Assembly (NCBI GenBank): GCA_947454055.1
Contig: CANGIS010000027.1
Location: 1-36,936 of the forward strand
Reading direction: 5' to 3'
DNA from: Hyphomicrobiales bacterium
GTDB taxonomy: Bacteria; Pseudomonadota; Alphaproteobacteria; Rhizobiales; Beijerinckiaceae
Length of the DNA stretch: 36,936 nucleotides
A program made the position numbers and the translations under genes. Of the stretch, positions 17,815-26,383 are shown in pieces (position 1 is the stretch's first letter; each line of letters starts with the position of its first letter). The notes under the pieces were generated by a model. That model was not told the origin of the DNA. It was given only the letters and a program-made list of their open reading frames with translations, and did no database searches.

Positions 17815-18251
17815 CCAGCCATCATCGTTGAAACAACGGGGATTGGGAAGCCTCGATCGCCTCGTTACCCTGTGGCCGAACCGCTACAGTGACAAAAAAT
17901 GCGACGCGCAAAGGCACAGGCGGTCGCATTGCCGAAAATTGGCCACATTTGGCTTTGTGATACGCGTCAAAGCTCGGCTTTGAACAGAAGCAGGGTACCT
18001 CGGGTCATCTTATAGGGTTTTCGGTGCCTTCGGAATGTCATGGAAGGAGGAGCGAAGGCAGGGTGAATTGGCCTTGTTCCTTTGCTTTTCGAAAGTTTCG
18101 GGATGTCAGGTCGATGTGGGTGCGAAGATGGACCTTGTCTTTTTTGATTGGGGGCGGTCTGAGTGCCGCGCTGCCGTAAAAAAGACGGGATGGTATGTAA
18201 AATGGGTCATGGTTGGGGCGCGACCGGACGGCAAGGGTGAAACATTCGTCG
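17815..18251. other. Non-coding region between divergent mntH and exoR-like genes
   Basis: I see no gene here; the short open frames on both strands have no protein-like pattern. It contains the mntH-side terminator hairpin (17894-17930), a perfect hairpin of TCAAAGC and GCTTTGA around a three-base loop (17967-17983), and a 7-bp long-range complement (TGTGGCC 17871-17877 with GGCCACA 17941-17947) that brackets the terminator. Promoters for both divergent genes must lie here, but no clear -35/-10 pair stands out. Confidence 0.6.
17894..17930 (-). terminator. Terminator hairpin in the mntH leader or ending a small RNA
   Basis: On the minus strand AATGCGAC pairs with GTCGCATT, extended inward by CGC/GCG past one bulged base, and the transcript runs into TTTTTT. 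It lies 80 bases ahead of the mntH start with no gene upstream on that strand for which it would serve. It is therefore an attenuator in the mntH leader or the end of a small RNA. Confidence 0.75.
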
Positions 18252-19241
18252 ATGCGGAATTCTGACATTTATCGTCATGTAACCCTGAAGGCCTTGGTCG
18301 TCGCCTTGTCCGCTTGGCTATGCACGGGGGCTGCTCTGGCGCTTGATTCATCGCCATCTGATCGAACCCTTGCCAAAAATGACCTGCATTCCGTTCCCGC
18401 TTCACAACAACCCCCTCCCGTTACGAGCGATGACGACGATGAGGAAGCGGCTGTGGTGCCTCCATCGGAAGAATCTTCACCGCTGGCAACAGATTCAGGA
18501 AACAGCGTGCTGGAGGCTGCCGGAGCGCCCTTAAAGGCCATTGGCACCGTGGTAGACGCCACGCGCGATGCAATTCGTTCCTATATGGCAGGCAATAAGG
18601 AAGAGGCCTTCAAGTCGCTCTCCTATGCGGCGGATCAGGGCCATGCACCTGCGCAATGGAAACTGGCGCGCATGTATGCCGATGGTGATGGTGTACCGCG
18701 CGACGATCTGCGGGCTTTCGAGAATTTTTCAAAAATGTGTGACCGGCACGCCGAGGAAGCCCCTGAATCGCCTACCGCGCCGTTTGTTTCCTCCGCTTTT
18801 ATCGCGCTCGGTTCGTATTATCTCAACGGAATTCCCAATAGCTCGGTTCGGGCCAATCCCGCCCGGGCAAGGGAAATGTTTGCGTATTCGGCCAGCTATT
18901 TTGGCGATTCCGAAGCGCAATTCATTTTGGCGCGGCTTTATCTCGACGGCGTTGGTGGCGCGAAAGATCCGAAGCAGGCGCTACGCTGGCTCACGCTTTC
19001 CGCTGAAAAAGGGCATCGTCTGGCGCAGGCTGAGCTTGGCCAATTGTTGTTCAGTGGCGATGCGGGGCCGAGACAGCGCGCACGCGGATTGATGTGGCTT
19101 GAATTGGCGAGCCAGAACGCCGATCCCGTCAATGAAGTCTGGATTGTTGATGCGAACAAGAAAGCGGTTCGGGAGGCTTCCGATACTGATCTTCTGGCCG
19201 CTAAAGCCTATATGTTACAGCATCGCCGACAAACAAAATAA
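18252..19241 (+). CDS. ExoR-like periplasmic Sel1-repeat protein
   Basis: This 329-residue protein begins with a signal peptide (positive start, hydrophobic L-K-A-L-V-V-A-L-S-A-W-L-C, cleavage probably after A-L-A near residue 30). A disordered acidic Ser/Pro/Asp linker to about residue 90 follows, then Sel1-type repeats. The segment from A-A-D-Q-G-H-A through M-Y-A-D-G-D-G-V-P-R-D-D, and G-I-P-N-S-S-V-R-A-N-P-A-R-A, strongly resembles ExoR of rhizobia. That periplasmic protein restrains the ExoS-ChvI two-component system and so controls exopolysaccharide and motility. No exoS/chvI is in the window, so the regulatory role is inferred. The ATG at 18252 fits the signal peptide; an in-frame GTG at 18237 is possible. 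Confidence 0.75.
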   Translation: MRNSDIYRHVTLKALVVALSAWLCTGAALALDSSPSDRTLAKNDLHSVPASQQPPPVTSDDDDEEAAVVPPSEESSPLATDSGNSVLEAAGAPLKAIGTVVDATRDAIRSYMAGNKEEAFKSLSYAADQGHAPAQWKLARMYADGDGVPRDDLRAFENFSKMCDRHAEEAPESPTAPFVSSAFIALGSYYLNGIPNSSVRANPARAREMFAYSASYFGDSEAQFILARLYLDGVGGAKDPKQALRWLTLSAEKGHRLAQAELGQLLFSGDAGPRQRARGLMWLELASQNADPVNEVWIVDANKKAVREASDTDLLAAKAYMLQHRRQTK

Positions 19242-19304
19242 CGCTTTGGCCTGTTTTAGCTTTGAATTTAGCATAATTAAGTTCGTCAAAGTTCCTCCTG
19301 ATCG

Positions 19305-19332
19305 TTGACAAGATTTTTGTCAGACGCTTAAT
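19305..19332 (+). promoter_or_regulatory. Likely promoter of the channel gene with overlapping palindrome
   Basis: A perfect -35 TTGACA (19305-19310) is followed after 16 bp by CTTAAT (19327-19332), a four-of-six -10 match. The arms TGACAA (19306-19311) and TTGTCA (19317-19322) form an inverted repeat over the -35, a possible operator. Confidence 0.45.
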
Positions 19333-19360
19333 CACCCCGTCTAGTGTGGGGTAAGGTGCG

Positions 19361-20401
19361 ATGCTGAAGCGTGTGATTGGTTTTCTTGATCGGATGTACA
19401 CGGATCCAACCTTTCCGTGGTACGGGCGATTTCATAATTTCATCGCCTTTGTGATTTTTGTGTCTTGCCTTGGCATTGCGGTCGAGACGCTTTCTGATTT
19501 TGTCGAAAAGCATGAGCACATCATTACCTTTTTCGAGAATTTCACGCTGGCGATTTTCGTTCTCGAATATGTCGGCAATTTGGCTTTTGCCAAAAACAGG
19601 CTGAAATTCATTTTCAGCTTTTGGGGTTTGGTCGATCTTCTCTCGATCCTGCCGTCGCTTCTGCTGTTCATGAACACGTCGGCCCTGCGCGGTACGCGGG
19701 TATTGCGGGTCATGCGCGTGCTCCGCGTAATGCGGGTGCTCAAATTGGCGCGGCAGACGATGGAAATGCTGGGTTCCCAGATCACCAAGAAGCGTAATCC
19801 GCTCTTGTTGAATCTGAACATCTATCTCATCACCCTGTTTGCCGTGACGATGATCTCGTCGAGCCTGATGTATTATACGGAAGGCATTTTGTATGCGCCT
19901 TCGACCATTGCAGAGGGGCAGGCAGCGCTCGACCAGATCGCGGCATCAACCGGTCAACCGGCCGAAATTTTCATGCCTCATGATCCGTTGACGGGTGCCG
20001 AAATTCCCGAGGACAAGCGGTTCTTCAATTCCATTCCGACCGCCACCTGGTGGTGTCTGGTGACGCTAACCACGACGGGATATGGTGATTTATACCCCGT
20101 GACGCTTCTCGGGCGGGTCATTGCTGTCTTCACGATGTTCTCCGGCTTGATCTTGTTCTCGCTCTTGATGAACATTGTCGGCAAAACCGTGATGGTGATG
20201 CTGTTTGGCGAGGCGTTGGACGGTCATGACAAGCCCGCTGCCGAGAGTGTTGCACCGGTGGGCGTTGATAGTGTGGTCAATCCTGTGGCCGCCGCTCTTG
20301 CGTTGTTGCAACGGGAAAGCATCATCTCGACCGAACAGGCCATCCTGATCGCCAGCAAGCCGCGTGACGAGTTGACCAAGGCGCTGGCGGCGATCGCCTG
20401 A
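19361..20401 (+). CDS. Six-TM voltage-gated-type potassium channel
   Basis: This 346-residue inner-membrane ion channel has a voltage-sensor module S1-S4 (about residues 25-131) and an S5-pore-S6 module (about 150-280). S4 carries Arg at 110, 113, 116, 119, 122 and 125, then Lys128 and Arg131, one charge every third residue, which is the hallmark of a voltage sensor. The selectivity filter is T-T-T-G-Y-G-D (237-243), which indicates K+. About 50 extra residues lie between S5 and the pore helix, a large extracellular turret. The C-terminal ~65 residues are soluble, without a cyclic-nucleotide-binding domain. TAAGGTG precedes the ATG by a few bases. It ends 20 bp from the convergent xth gene. 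Gating is inferred from sequence. Confidence 0.92.
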   Translation: MLKRVIGFLDRMYTDPTFPWYGRFHNFIAFVIFVSCLGIAVETLSDFVEKHEHIITFFENFTLAIFVLEYVGNLAFAKNRLKFIFSFWGLVDLLSILPSLLLFMNTSALRGTRVLRVMRVLRVMRVLKLARQTMEMLGSQITKKRNPLLLNLNIYLITLFAVTMISSSLMYYTEGILYAPSTIAEGQAALDQIAASTGQPAEIFMPHDPLTGAEIPEDKRFFNSIPTATWWCLVTLTTTGYGDLYPVTLLGRVIAVFTMFSGLILFSLLMNIVGKTVMVMLFGEALDGHDKPAAESVAPVGVDSVVNPVAAALALLQRESIISTEQAILIASKPRDELTKALAAIA

Positions 20402-20421
20402 GTGTCGTTGGACCTGCTACT

Positions 20422-21204
20422 CTAGAAGGCGAGATCAATCCGGACCGGAACGTGATCGGACGGCTTTTCCCAGCCTCTGACATGGCTGTCGATCGCACTA
20501 CCTTGAAGGCGATCCGCAGCCAAAGGCGACAGGAGCAGGTGGTCGATCCGAATGCCGTTGTTTTTCTGCCAGGCGCCGGCCTGATAGTCCCAAAAGCTAT
20601 AGACCCCGCTTTGGTCATTGGTAGCGCGGAGTGCATCGGTGAGACCGAGGCTGGTTAATTCCCGCCATTTCGCGCGCGATTCCGGCTGGAATAGCGCATC
20701 ATTGCTCCATTGGGCGGGATGTTCGGCATCCATCGGCATAGGAATGATGTTGTAATCGCCGGCGAGCACAAAGGCTTCCTCTTGAGCAAGGAGCATCCGG
20801 CTGCGCGCAATCAACCGGTCGAGAAAACCGAGTTTATAGGGAAATTTCTCGGTCCCGAGCGGGTTGCCATTCGGTGCGTAAATCGACGCTACCCGAATAG
20901 CGCCCTTATCGATTGAAAAGACCCCTTCTATATAGCGCGATTGCTCGTCTGTATCATCGCCAGGCAGGCCCCGGACTACTTCATCAAACCGGTATTTCGA
21001 GAGCAATGCGACGCCATTAAACGTCTTCTGGCCGAGTATTTCGACATTATAACCGAGCGATTCGACCTCAAGACGGGGAAACGTATCGTCTTGGCATTTC
21101 AGTTCCTGCAGGCAGACAATATCGGGCGAAGTCTCTTTCAGCCACGCCACAAGGTGGTCGATCCGCTGACGTACCGAATTGACGTTCCATGTGGCGATGC
21201 GCAT
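20422..21204 (-). CDS. xth: Exodeoxyribonuclease III
   Basis: This 260-residue AP endonuclease/3'-5' exonuclease of base-excision repair belongs to the endonuclease/exonuclease/phosphatase fold. Motifs in order are A-T-W-N-V-N-S-V-R at the N-terminus, L-Q-E-L-K-C-Q with the metal-binding Glu34, S-I-Y-A-P-N-G, G-D-Y-N-I, R-I-D-H-L-L and the catalytic S-D-H-V-P-V near the C-terminus. Length is normal. The gene stands alone on the minus strand, convergent with the channel gene and divergent from fabD. Confidence 0.95.
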   Translation of the reverse strand: MRIATWNVNSVRQRIDHLVAWLKETSPDIVCLQELKCQDDTFPRLEVESLGYNVEILGQKTFNGVALLSKYRFDEVVRGLPGDDTDEQSRYIEGVFSIDKGAIRVASIYAPNGNPLGTEKFPYKLGFLDRLIARSRMLLAQEEAFVLAGDYNIIPMPMDAEHPAQWSNDALFQPESRAKWRELTSLGLTDALRATNDQSGVYSFWDYQAGAWQKNNGIRIDHLLLSPLAADRLQGSAIDSHVRGWEKPSDHVPVRIDLAF

Positions 21205-21230
21205 CGGCGGCTCTTTCTTTTGTTCGACAA

Positions 21231-21252
21231 ATCAGCCTGAATGTAGGCTGAT
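21231..21252. promoter_or_regulatory. Inverted repeat in the xth-fabD divergent gap
   Basis: ATCAGCC (21231-21237) and GGCTGAT (21246-21252) are perfect complements around an eight-base centre, 27 bases from the xth start. It could be an operator or a hairpin in the xth leader; there is no T-run. Function unknown. Confidence 0.35.
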
Positions 21253-21378
21253 GTGGTGCATAGCGCCAGTCCGTTCCGGCTTTGGAGCATGGGAGGAAAA
21301 AGCGATAGCGCTTGACTTATTCTTTGCGCTTGTGTCTCACGGGCGCCGATCTCAGACATTCGGAAAAGGTATCATCGA

Positions 21379-22326
21379 ATGAGTATGGCACTTACATTTC
21401 CAGGCCAGGGCAGTCAGGCCGTCGGTATGGGCAAGATTCTGGCAGCCGAGTTTTCGGTCGCCCGTTCGGTCTTCGCCGAAGTGGACGAGTCCCTCGGACA
21501 AAAGCTCTCGCACCTGATGTTTGATGGTCCTGAAGACGAGCTGACGCTGACCGCCAATGCGCAACCGGCTTTGATGGCCGTCAGCATCGCTACGCTTCGC
21601 GTTTTAGAAAAGGAAGCCGGCCTTAATCTTCAGCAGCATGTCTCGTATGTGGCGGGACATTCCCTCGGCGAATATTCCGGGCTTGCTGCGGCCGGCAGTT
21701 TGACGCTTGCCGATACCGCGCGACTGTTGCGGATCAGAGGGAATGCCATGCAGGCTGCGGTGGCCCCGGGTGCTGGTGCAATGGCGGCCTTGCTCGGACT
21801 TGATTTTGCCGCGGCTGCCGACATTGCGGCCGAGGCTGCGTCGGGCGAGGTTTGTCAGGCGGCCAATGATAATGGTGGCGGGCAGGTGGTTGTTTCGGGG
21901 GCAAAGGCAGCGGTTGAGCGCGCCGTTGAGCTTGCCAAGGCGCGTGGTGCTCGCCGGGCGGTGATGCTCTCGGTATCGGCGCCCTTTCATTGCGCGTTGA
22001 TGCAACCGGCCGCCGACGCGATGGCCGAGGCTTTGGCGAAAGTGAACTTTCTGGCGCCCTTGGTTCCGTTGGTGGGGAATGTCGCTGCCGTTGCGGGTTC
22101 GGATCCCGATGCACTTCGCGAGGCATTGGTAAGGCAGGTGACAGGCACTGTCCGGTGGCGCGAAAGCATTGAATGGATGGCCGGCCACGGCGTCAACCGG
22201 TTCATCGAAGTCGGATCGGGTAAAGTGCTCACGGGGCTTGTCAAACGCATCGCGGCGGAAGCCGAGGGCATTGCGGTTTCTTCACCTGACGATATTTCGG
22301 CGTTTGCTCAATACCTGAACCTGTAA
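21379..22326 (+). CDS. fabD: Malonyl-CoA:ACP transacylase FabD
   Basis: This 315-residue enzyme loads malonyl groups from CoA onto acyl carrier protein, feeding chain elongation. It has the N-terminal F-P-G-Q-G-S-Q motif, nucleophile Ser95 in G-H-S-L-G-E-Y, and catalytic His204 in S-A-P-F-H. The C-terminal E-V-G-S-G-K-V-L-T-G-L is typical. AAAAGG ends 9 bases before the ATG at 21379; a second ATG two codons later is less well placed. First gene of the fabD-fabG-acpP-fabF-mltG cluster, 14 bp from fabG. Confidence 0.97.
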   Translation: MSMALTFPGQGSQAVGMGKILAAEFSVARSVFAEVDESLGQKLSHLMFDGPEDELTLTANAQPALMAVSIATLRVLEKEAGLNLQQHVSYVAGHSLGEYSGLAAAGSLTLADTARLLRIRGNAMQAAVAPGAGAMAALLGLDFAAAADIAAEAASGEVCQAANDNGGGQVVVSGAKAAVERAVELAKARGARRAVMLSVSAPFHCALMQPAADAMAEALAKVNFLAPLVPLVGNVAAVAGSDPDALREALVRQVTGTVRWRESIEWMAGHGVNRFIEVGSGKVLTGLVKRIAAEAEGIAVSSPDDISAFAQYLNL

Positions 22327-22340
22327 CCTAGGAGATCGAG

Positions 22341-23078
22341 ATGTTTGATTTGTCGGGCCAATCGGCTCTTGTTACGGGCGCGACAGGCGGAATTGGCGGT
22401 GCGATTGCGCGCGTTTTCCATCAAATGGGCGCCAATGTCGCGATTTCTGGCACACGGCGCGAGGCGCTTGAGACGCTGGCAGCAGAGCTTGGCGATCGCG
22501 TGTTCATTTGTCCGGCCAATCTTTCGGATGCTGAATCGGTAGAAGCGCTGGTTCCAGCTGCCGAGGCTGCGATGGGTGGCCTTGATATTCTCGTCAATAA
22601 TGCCGGAATCACGCGTGATAATCTCTTTGTCCGGATGAAGGACGAGGAATGGGCCGATGTGATGCGGGTCAACCTTGAAGCCACGTTCCGCTTATCGCGA
22701 GCGGCAGCCAAATCGATGATGCGCAAGCGCTATGGTCGAATTATCTCGATTACGTCGATCATCGGTACCACGGGTAATCCGGGACAGGCCAATTATGCCG
22801 CCGCCAAAGCGGCAATTGTCGGAATGTCGAAGTCTCTCGCCTTCGAAGTGGCGAGCCGTAACATCACGGTAAATTGTTTGGCTCCCGGCTTTATCGAAAC
22901 GCCGATGACGGATGTCTTGAACGAGAAACAGCGTGAGTCGACGCTGCAACGCGTTCCGGTTGGACGTCTTGGGACGGCGGCGGAGATTGCAGCCGGAGCA
23001 CTTTATCTTGCAAGCCGTGAGGCAGGTTATGTGACGGGGCAAACCCTGCATGTAAACGGTGGAATGGCAATGATTTGA
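22341..23078 (+). CDS. fabG: 3-oxoacyl-ACP reductase FabG
   Basis: This 245-residue NADPH-dependent SDR reduces 3-oxoacyl-ACP in each elongation cycle. It has the cofactor motif T-G-A-T-G-G-I-G (12-19), N-N-A-G (86-89), and a catalytic triad of Ser139, Tyr152 and Lys156 in the stretch from I-T-S-I-I-G to N-Y-A-A-A-K. The segment G-N-P-G-Q-A-N-Y and the C-terminal G-Q-T-L-H-V-N-G-G-M are FabG-specific and separate it from the generic SDR near purF. AGGAG lies 8 bases before the ATG. Confidence 0.97.
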   Translation: MFDLSGQSALVTGATGGIGGAIARVFHQMGANVAISGTRREALETLAAELGDRVFICPANLSDAESVEALVPAAEAAMGGLDILVNNAGITRDNLFVRMKDEEWADVMRVNLEATFRLSRAAAKSMMRKRYGRIISITSIIGTTGNPGQANYAAAKAAIVGMSKSLAFEVASRNITVNCLAPGFIETPMTDVLNEKQRESTLQRVPVGRLGTAAEIAAGALYLASREAGYVTGQTLHVNGGMAMI

Positions 23079-23344
23079 GTGGTTTATGCGGGCTTTATAA
23101 AGTAGATGATTAGTCCGTGTGAACGCTCGCAATCAGAATTTATTTGTGCTAACCAAGTGCGAGGATTGGCAATCGGGGTTGACGTGGCGGTTGCGGCGTC
23201 GTTTGAACCTTTACCGGTTCAGGTTACCTTTTGGTTGGCCTACGGTCTGATCGGTGCTGGATCGTCCAGTCGATTGAAATTTTGAACCTGCGGAGGCCTT
23301 CCCTGAAAGCCGTTCCGCCAGATTGAAGACAGTGAGGACAGAAT

Positions 23345-23581
23345 ATGAGCGACATCGCAGCCCGCGTAAAAAAGATCGTCATCGAACATCTCGGCGTTGA
23401 AGCCGACAAGGTAGTTGATACCGCTAATTTCATCGACGATCTTGGCGCAGACAGCCTCGATACGGTCGAGTTGGTGATGGCGTTCGAAGAAGAATTTAGC
23501 GTCGAAATTCCCGATGATGCGGCTGAAACGATCCGCACGGTTGGCGATGCTGTCAGCTTCATCACCAAGAAGTCGGCCTGA
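23345..23581 (+). CDS. acpP: Acyl carrier protein
   Basis: This 78-residue acidic four-helix protein carries growing acyl chains on a phosphopantetheine arm attached to Ser37 in the invariant D-S-L motif (G-A-D-S-L-D-T-V-E). Length and the helix II pattern [12 protein letters not shown] are those of the primary-metabolism ACP. GAGGA precedes the ATG by 7 bases. The 266-bp gap after fabG probably holds its own promoter (TTGACG at 23179-23184 with a weak -10) and a TGAACC/GGTTCA inverted repeat at 23204-23221. Confidence 0.98.
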   Translation: MSDIAARVKKIVIEHLGVEADKVVDTANFIDDLGADSLDTVELVMAFEEEFSVEIPDDAAETIRTVGDAVSFITKKSA

Positions 23582-23633
23582 TTTTCTATCGGGGCGGCGG
23601 TTTTATTCATCTCCAAGGCATTGAGGTCTCACC

Positions 23634-24899
23634 ATGCGGCGTGTTGTCGTAACGGGTATGGGCATGGTTTCCCCGCTGGGGAACGGCGTAGAGACGTCTT
23701 GGTCACGGCTAAGGGCGGGCCGCAGTGGTGCGGTCAAGGTTAGCCGGTTTGACGTGTCGGATCTCGCATCGCAAATTGCTTGCGAGGTTCCGCGCGGCGA
23801 CGGCAGTGATGGCACCTTCAATGCCGATGACTGGATGGATAAAAAGGATCAGAAAAAGGCCGATGAGTTTATTCTCTTCGGCTTAGCTGCCGCCACACAG
23901 GCGTTGGCTGACTCAGGCTGGGTTCCTTCCACTGAAGACGAGCGGTATCGCACCGGCGTCATGGTTGGCTCTGGGATCGGCGGTATTGGCACGATTTATG
24001 AGACGTCGATTACCCTGTTTGAAAAGGGTCCGCGGCGGATTTCGCCGTTTTTCATTCCCAGCGCGATTATCAATTTGGCCTCCGGCTGGATTTCGATCCG
24101 GCATGGCTTGAAGGGTCCTAACCATTCGGTCGTGACGGCGTGTTCGACCGGTGCGCATGCCATTGGCGATGCAGCGCGGCTGATTATGCTGGGCGATGCC
24201 GATGTCATGGTGGCGGGGGGGACGGAATCTCCGGTCAACCGTTTGTCATTGGCCGGTTTCGCAGCATGTCGGGCCCTTTCGTCCGGTTTTAACGATGATC
24301 CGCTTCGGGCTTCCCGTCCCTATGACAAGGATCGCGACGGCTTCGTGATGGGCGAAGGCGCTGGCGTTGTTGTGCTTGAGGCGTTGGAACACGCGCAAGC
24401 CCGTGGTGCCAAGATCTATGCCGAAATCACAGGCTACGGCATGTCGGGTGACGCGCATCACATCACATCACCTGCCGAGGATGGCGATGGGGCCTATCGG
24501 TGCATGATGGCGGCGTTGAAGCGCGCCGGATTGCAAGCGCATGATCTGGATTACATCAATGCCCATGGCACATCGACGCCGCTTGGCGACGAGATCGAGC
24601 TTAGGGCAGTCGAGCGGATGCTGGGCAATGACAAGTCGCATGTCGCGATGTCGTCGACCAAGTCGGCAACCGGTCATTTGCTGGGTGCAGCCGGTGCCAT
24701 TGAAGCCATTTTCTCGATTTTGGCCATTCGCGACCAGATTGTACCGCCAACGCTCAATCTCGATCATCCTTCGGTTGAGACTGAAATTAATTTGGTGCCG
24801 CATCAGCCGCAGGCGCGTAAGGTAAATGTAGCCTTGTCCAATTCGTTCGGCTTCGGCGGAACGAATGCGTCTCTTATTTTCCAAAAATTCGAGCAATAG
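23634..24899 (+). CDS. fabF: 3-oxoacyl-ACP synthase II FabF
   Basis: This 421-residue condensing enzyme extends acyl-ACP with malonyl-ACP. The thiolase-fold Cys-His-His triad is complete: Cys170 in V-T-A-C-S-T, His311 in I-N-A-H-G-T-S-T-P and His348 in K-S-A-T-G-H-L-L-G-A, with Lys343 in the same stretch. The C-terminal N-S-F-G-F-G-G-T-N-A-S-L is the glycine-rich loop of the family. The Cys-His-His arrangement and its place after acpP fit FabF; FabB has a similar triad but lies elsewhere in genomes that have it. Confidence 0.97.
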   Translation: MRRVVVTGMGMVSPLGNGVETSWSRLRAGRSGAVKVSRFDVSDLASQIACEVPRGDGSDGTFNADDWMDKKDQKKADEFILFGLAAATQALADSGWVPSTEDERYRTGVMVGSGIGGIGTIYETSITLFEKGPRRISPFFIPSAIINLASGWISIRHGLKGPNHSVVTACSTGAHAIGDAARLIMLGDADVMVAGGTESPVNRLSLAGFAACRALSSGFNDDPLRASRPYDKDRDGFVMGEGAGVVVLEALEHAQARGAKIYAEITGYGMSGDAHHITSPAEDGDGAYRCMMAALKRAGLQAHDLDYINAHGTSTPLGDEIELRAVERMLGNDKSHVAMSSTKSATGHLLGAAGAIEAIFSILAIRDQIVPPTLNLDHPSVETEINLVPHQPQARKVNVALSNSFGFGGTNASLIFQKFEQ

Positions 24900-24967
24900 T
24901 GCATTGAGTGCGCTTGTTCAGAGCGCTCGGGGCGTGCATGTCATCCCCCGCTGGGAAGAATGGCTTG

Positions 24968-26305
24968 ATGACTGAGGAAACAGGCGTTCCACCGGAACAG
25001 GATTCGTCGCCGCCGCCACAACGGCAGAAGCCGCGCGGCTTGATTCGGAGCCTGGTGCTCAAAAGTCCTGCGGCTGCCATTCATCCGGAGTCGGTTCCGG
25101 TTCCACCCGAGCCACAGCAAATGGAGCGACCCGAACGGCCGTTTACAAATTTCGCCAGTGGTTTGCTCTCATTTCTTGTCATTGTTCTGTTTTGCATTGT
25201 GGCCGTGTTTGTAATGGCCCAACAGCAAATCACCGCGCCCGGCACGTTATCGGTCGACAAAATTGTGATCGTTCGTGGCAGTACCGGCGATGTCGTCGAC
25301 CAGTTGGAGCGCGAAGGCGTTACCGATAAGGGGTTTTTGCTCTCGCTATATTGGCAGCTGACGGGCAAGGGATCGCAGATCAAGGGTGGTGAATATCTGT
25401 TCCGCAAAGAGGCCAGTCTTGAACAAATTACCGAGACGTTGATCGAAGGAAAATCGATCTTGCATTCGGTGTTGGTGCCAGAGGGCCGGACGTCGGAAGA
25501 AATTGTTGAAATTATCCGAAATGATCCTGATTTGGCGGGCGACATCAAAAGCGTTCCGAAAGAGGGAACGCTATTGCCGGAGACTTACAAATTTGCGCGC
25601 GGGATGACGCGTACCCAAATGCTTGACCATATGGCGCAGGATCAGGCCAAGCTGGTGCGCGAGATATGGGCCAAGCGGTCCCCGGATTTGCCGATTTCCA
25701 GTCCGCTTGATCTGGTGACGTTGGCCTCGATCGTTGAAAAAGAAACCGGCAAGGCCGATGAGCGCCCGCGGGTTGCCGCGGTGTTTATCAACCGCTTGCG
25801 GGCAAAAATGCCGCTTCAGTCCGACCCGACGGTCATCTATGGGCTTGTCGGCGGTAAAGGCTCGCTCGGACACGGTATTTTGAAATCGGAACTTCAGCAG
25901 GCAACCCCCTATAATACCTATATCATTCCGGGCTTGCCCGTTGGTCCGATCACGAATCCGGGTCGCGCGGCGTTAGAGGCAGTGGCCAATCCGTCCCAGA
26001 CCAAAGAGCTCTATTTCGTTGCTGATGGCACGGGCGGTCATGTGTTTGCAGAGACGTTGGAACAGCATCAAAAAAATGTAGTTAAATGGCGCCAGCTCGA
26101 AAGCGAGAAGCCGGCTGAGACGGCTACGCCCGCAGCCCCAAGTGTGACGCCTAATCTCTTGGCGCCCGAAGTTCCTCAGGTCACTACCCCCGTGGCTCCC
26201 AAGACGCCACTGGCGGCGCCCGTCAAGCAAAAGGCAGCCAAACCTTCGGCGAAGAAAGTTCCCGATCTAGGTGGAGCCACAGACCAGCAAAACATTTCGG
26301 ATTGA
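24968..26305 (+). CDS. mltG: Endolytic peptidoglycan transglycosylase MltG
   Basis: This 445-residue enzyme cleaves nascent glycan strands and so helps set chain length. A Pro-rich cytoplasmic segment is followed by one transmembrane helix (about residues 63-85), a LysM-like domain and the YceG catalytic domain, with the catalytic Glu in A-S-I-V-E-K-E-T-G (about residue 257) and L-Q-S-D-P-T-V-I-Y-G afterwards. The last ~70 residues are a Pro/Ala/Lys-rich tail not found in the shortest members. ATG 24968 is chosen because GGGAAG lies 9 bases upstream; an ATG at 24938 and a GTG at 24908 are in frame. It ends the fab cluster. Confidence 0.92.
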   Translation: MTEETGVPPEQDSSPPPQRQKPRGLIRSLVLKSPAAAIHPESVPVPPEPQQMERPERPFTNFASGLLSFLVIVLFCIVAVFVMAQQQITAPGTLSVDKIVIVRGSTGDVVDQLEREGVTDKGFLLSLYWQLTGKGSQIKGGEYLFRKEASLEQITETLIEGKSILHSVLVPEGRTSEEIVEIIRNDPDLAGDIKSVPKEGTLLPETYKFARGMTRTQMLDHMAQDQAKLVREIWAKRSPDLPISSPLDLVTLASIVEKETGKADERPRVAAVFINRLRAKMPLQSDPTVIYGLVGGKGSLGHGILKSELQQATPYNTYIIPGLPVGPITNPGRAALEAVANPSQTKELYFVADGTGGHVFAETLEQHQKNVVKWRQLESEKPAETATPAAPSVTPNLLAPEVPQVTTPVAPKTPLAAPVKQKAAKPSAKKVPDLGGATDQQNISD

Positions 26306-26383
26306 GTGTTATGGCGGTCGGGTTGTGGAAGTGTCATGAAATAAAGCGATATAACGTTGGAAACCCACCGTTGTGATGAGGTA

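Noticed and set aside
18035-18268. Open frames of 76 codons on both strands in the mntH-exoR gap
   Set aside because: Neither shows a conserved pattern, and they lie over each other and over the probable promoter region.
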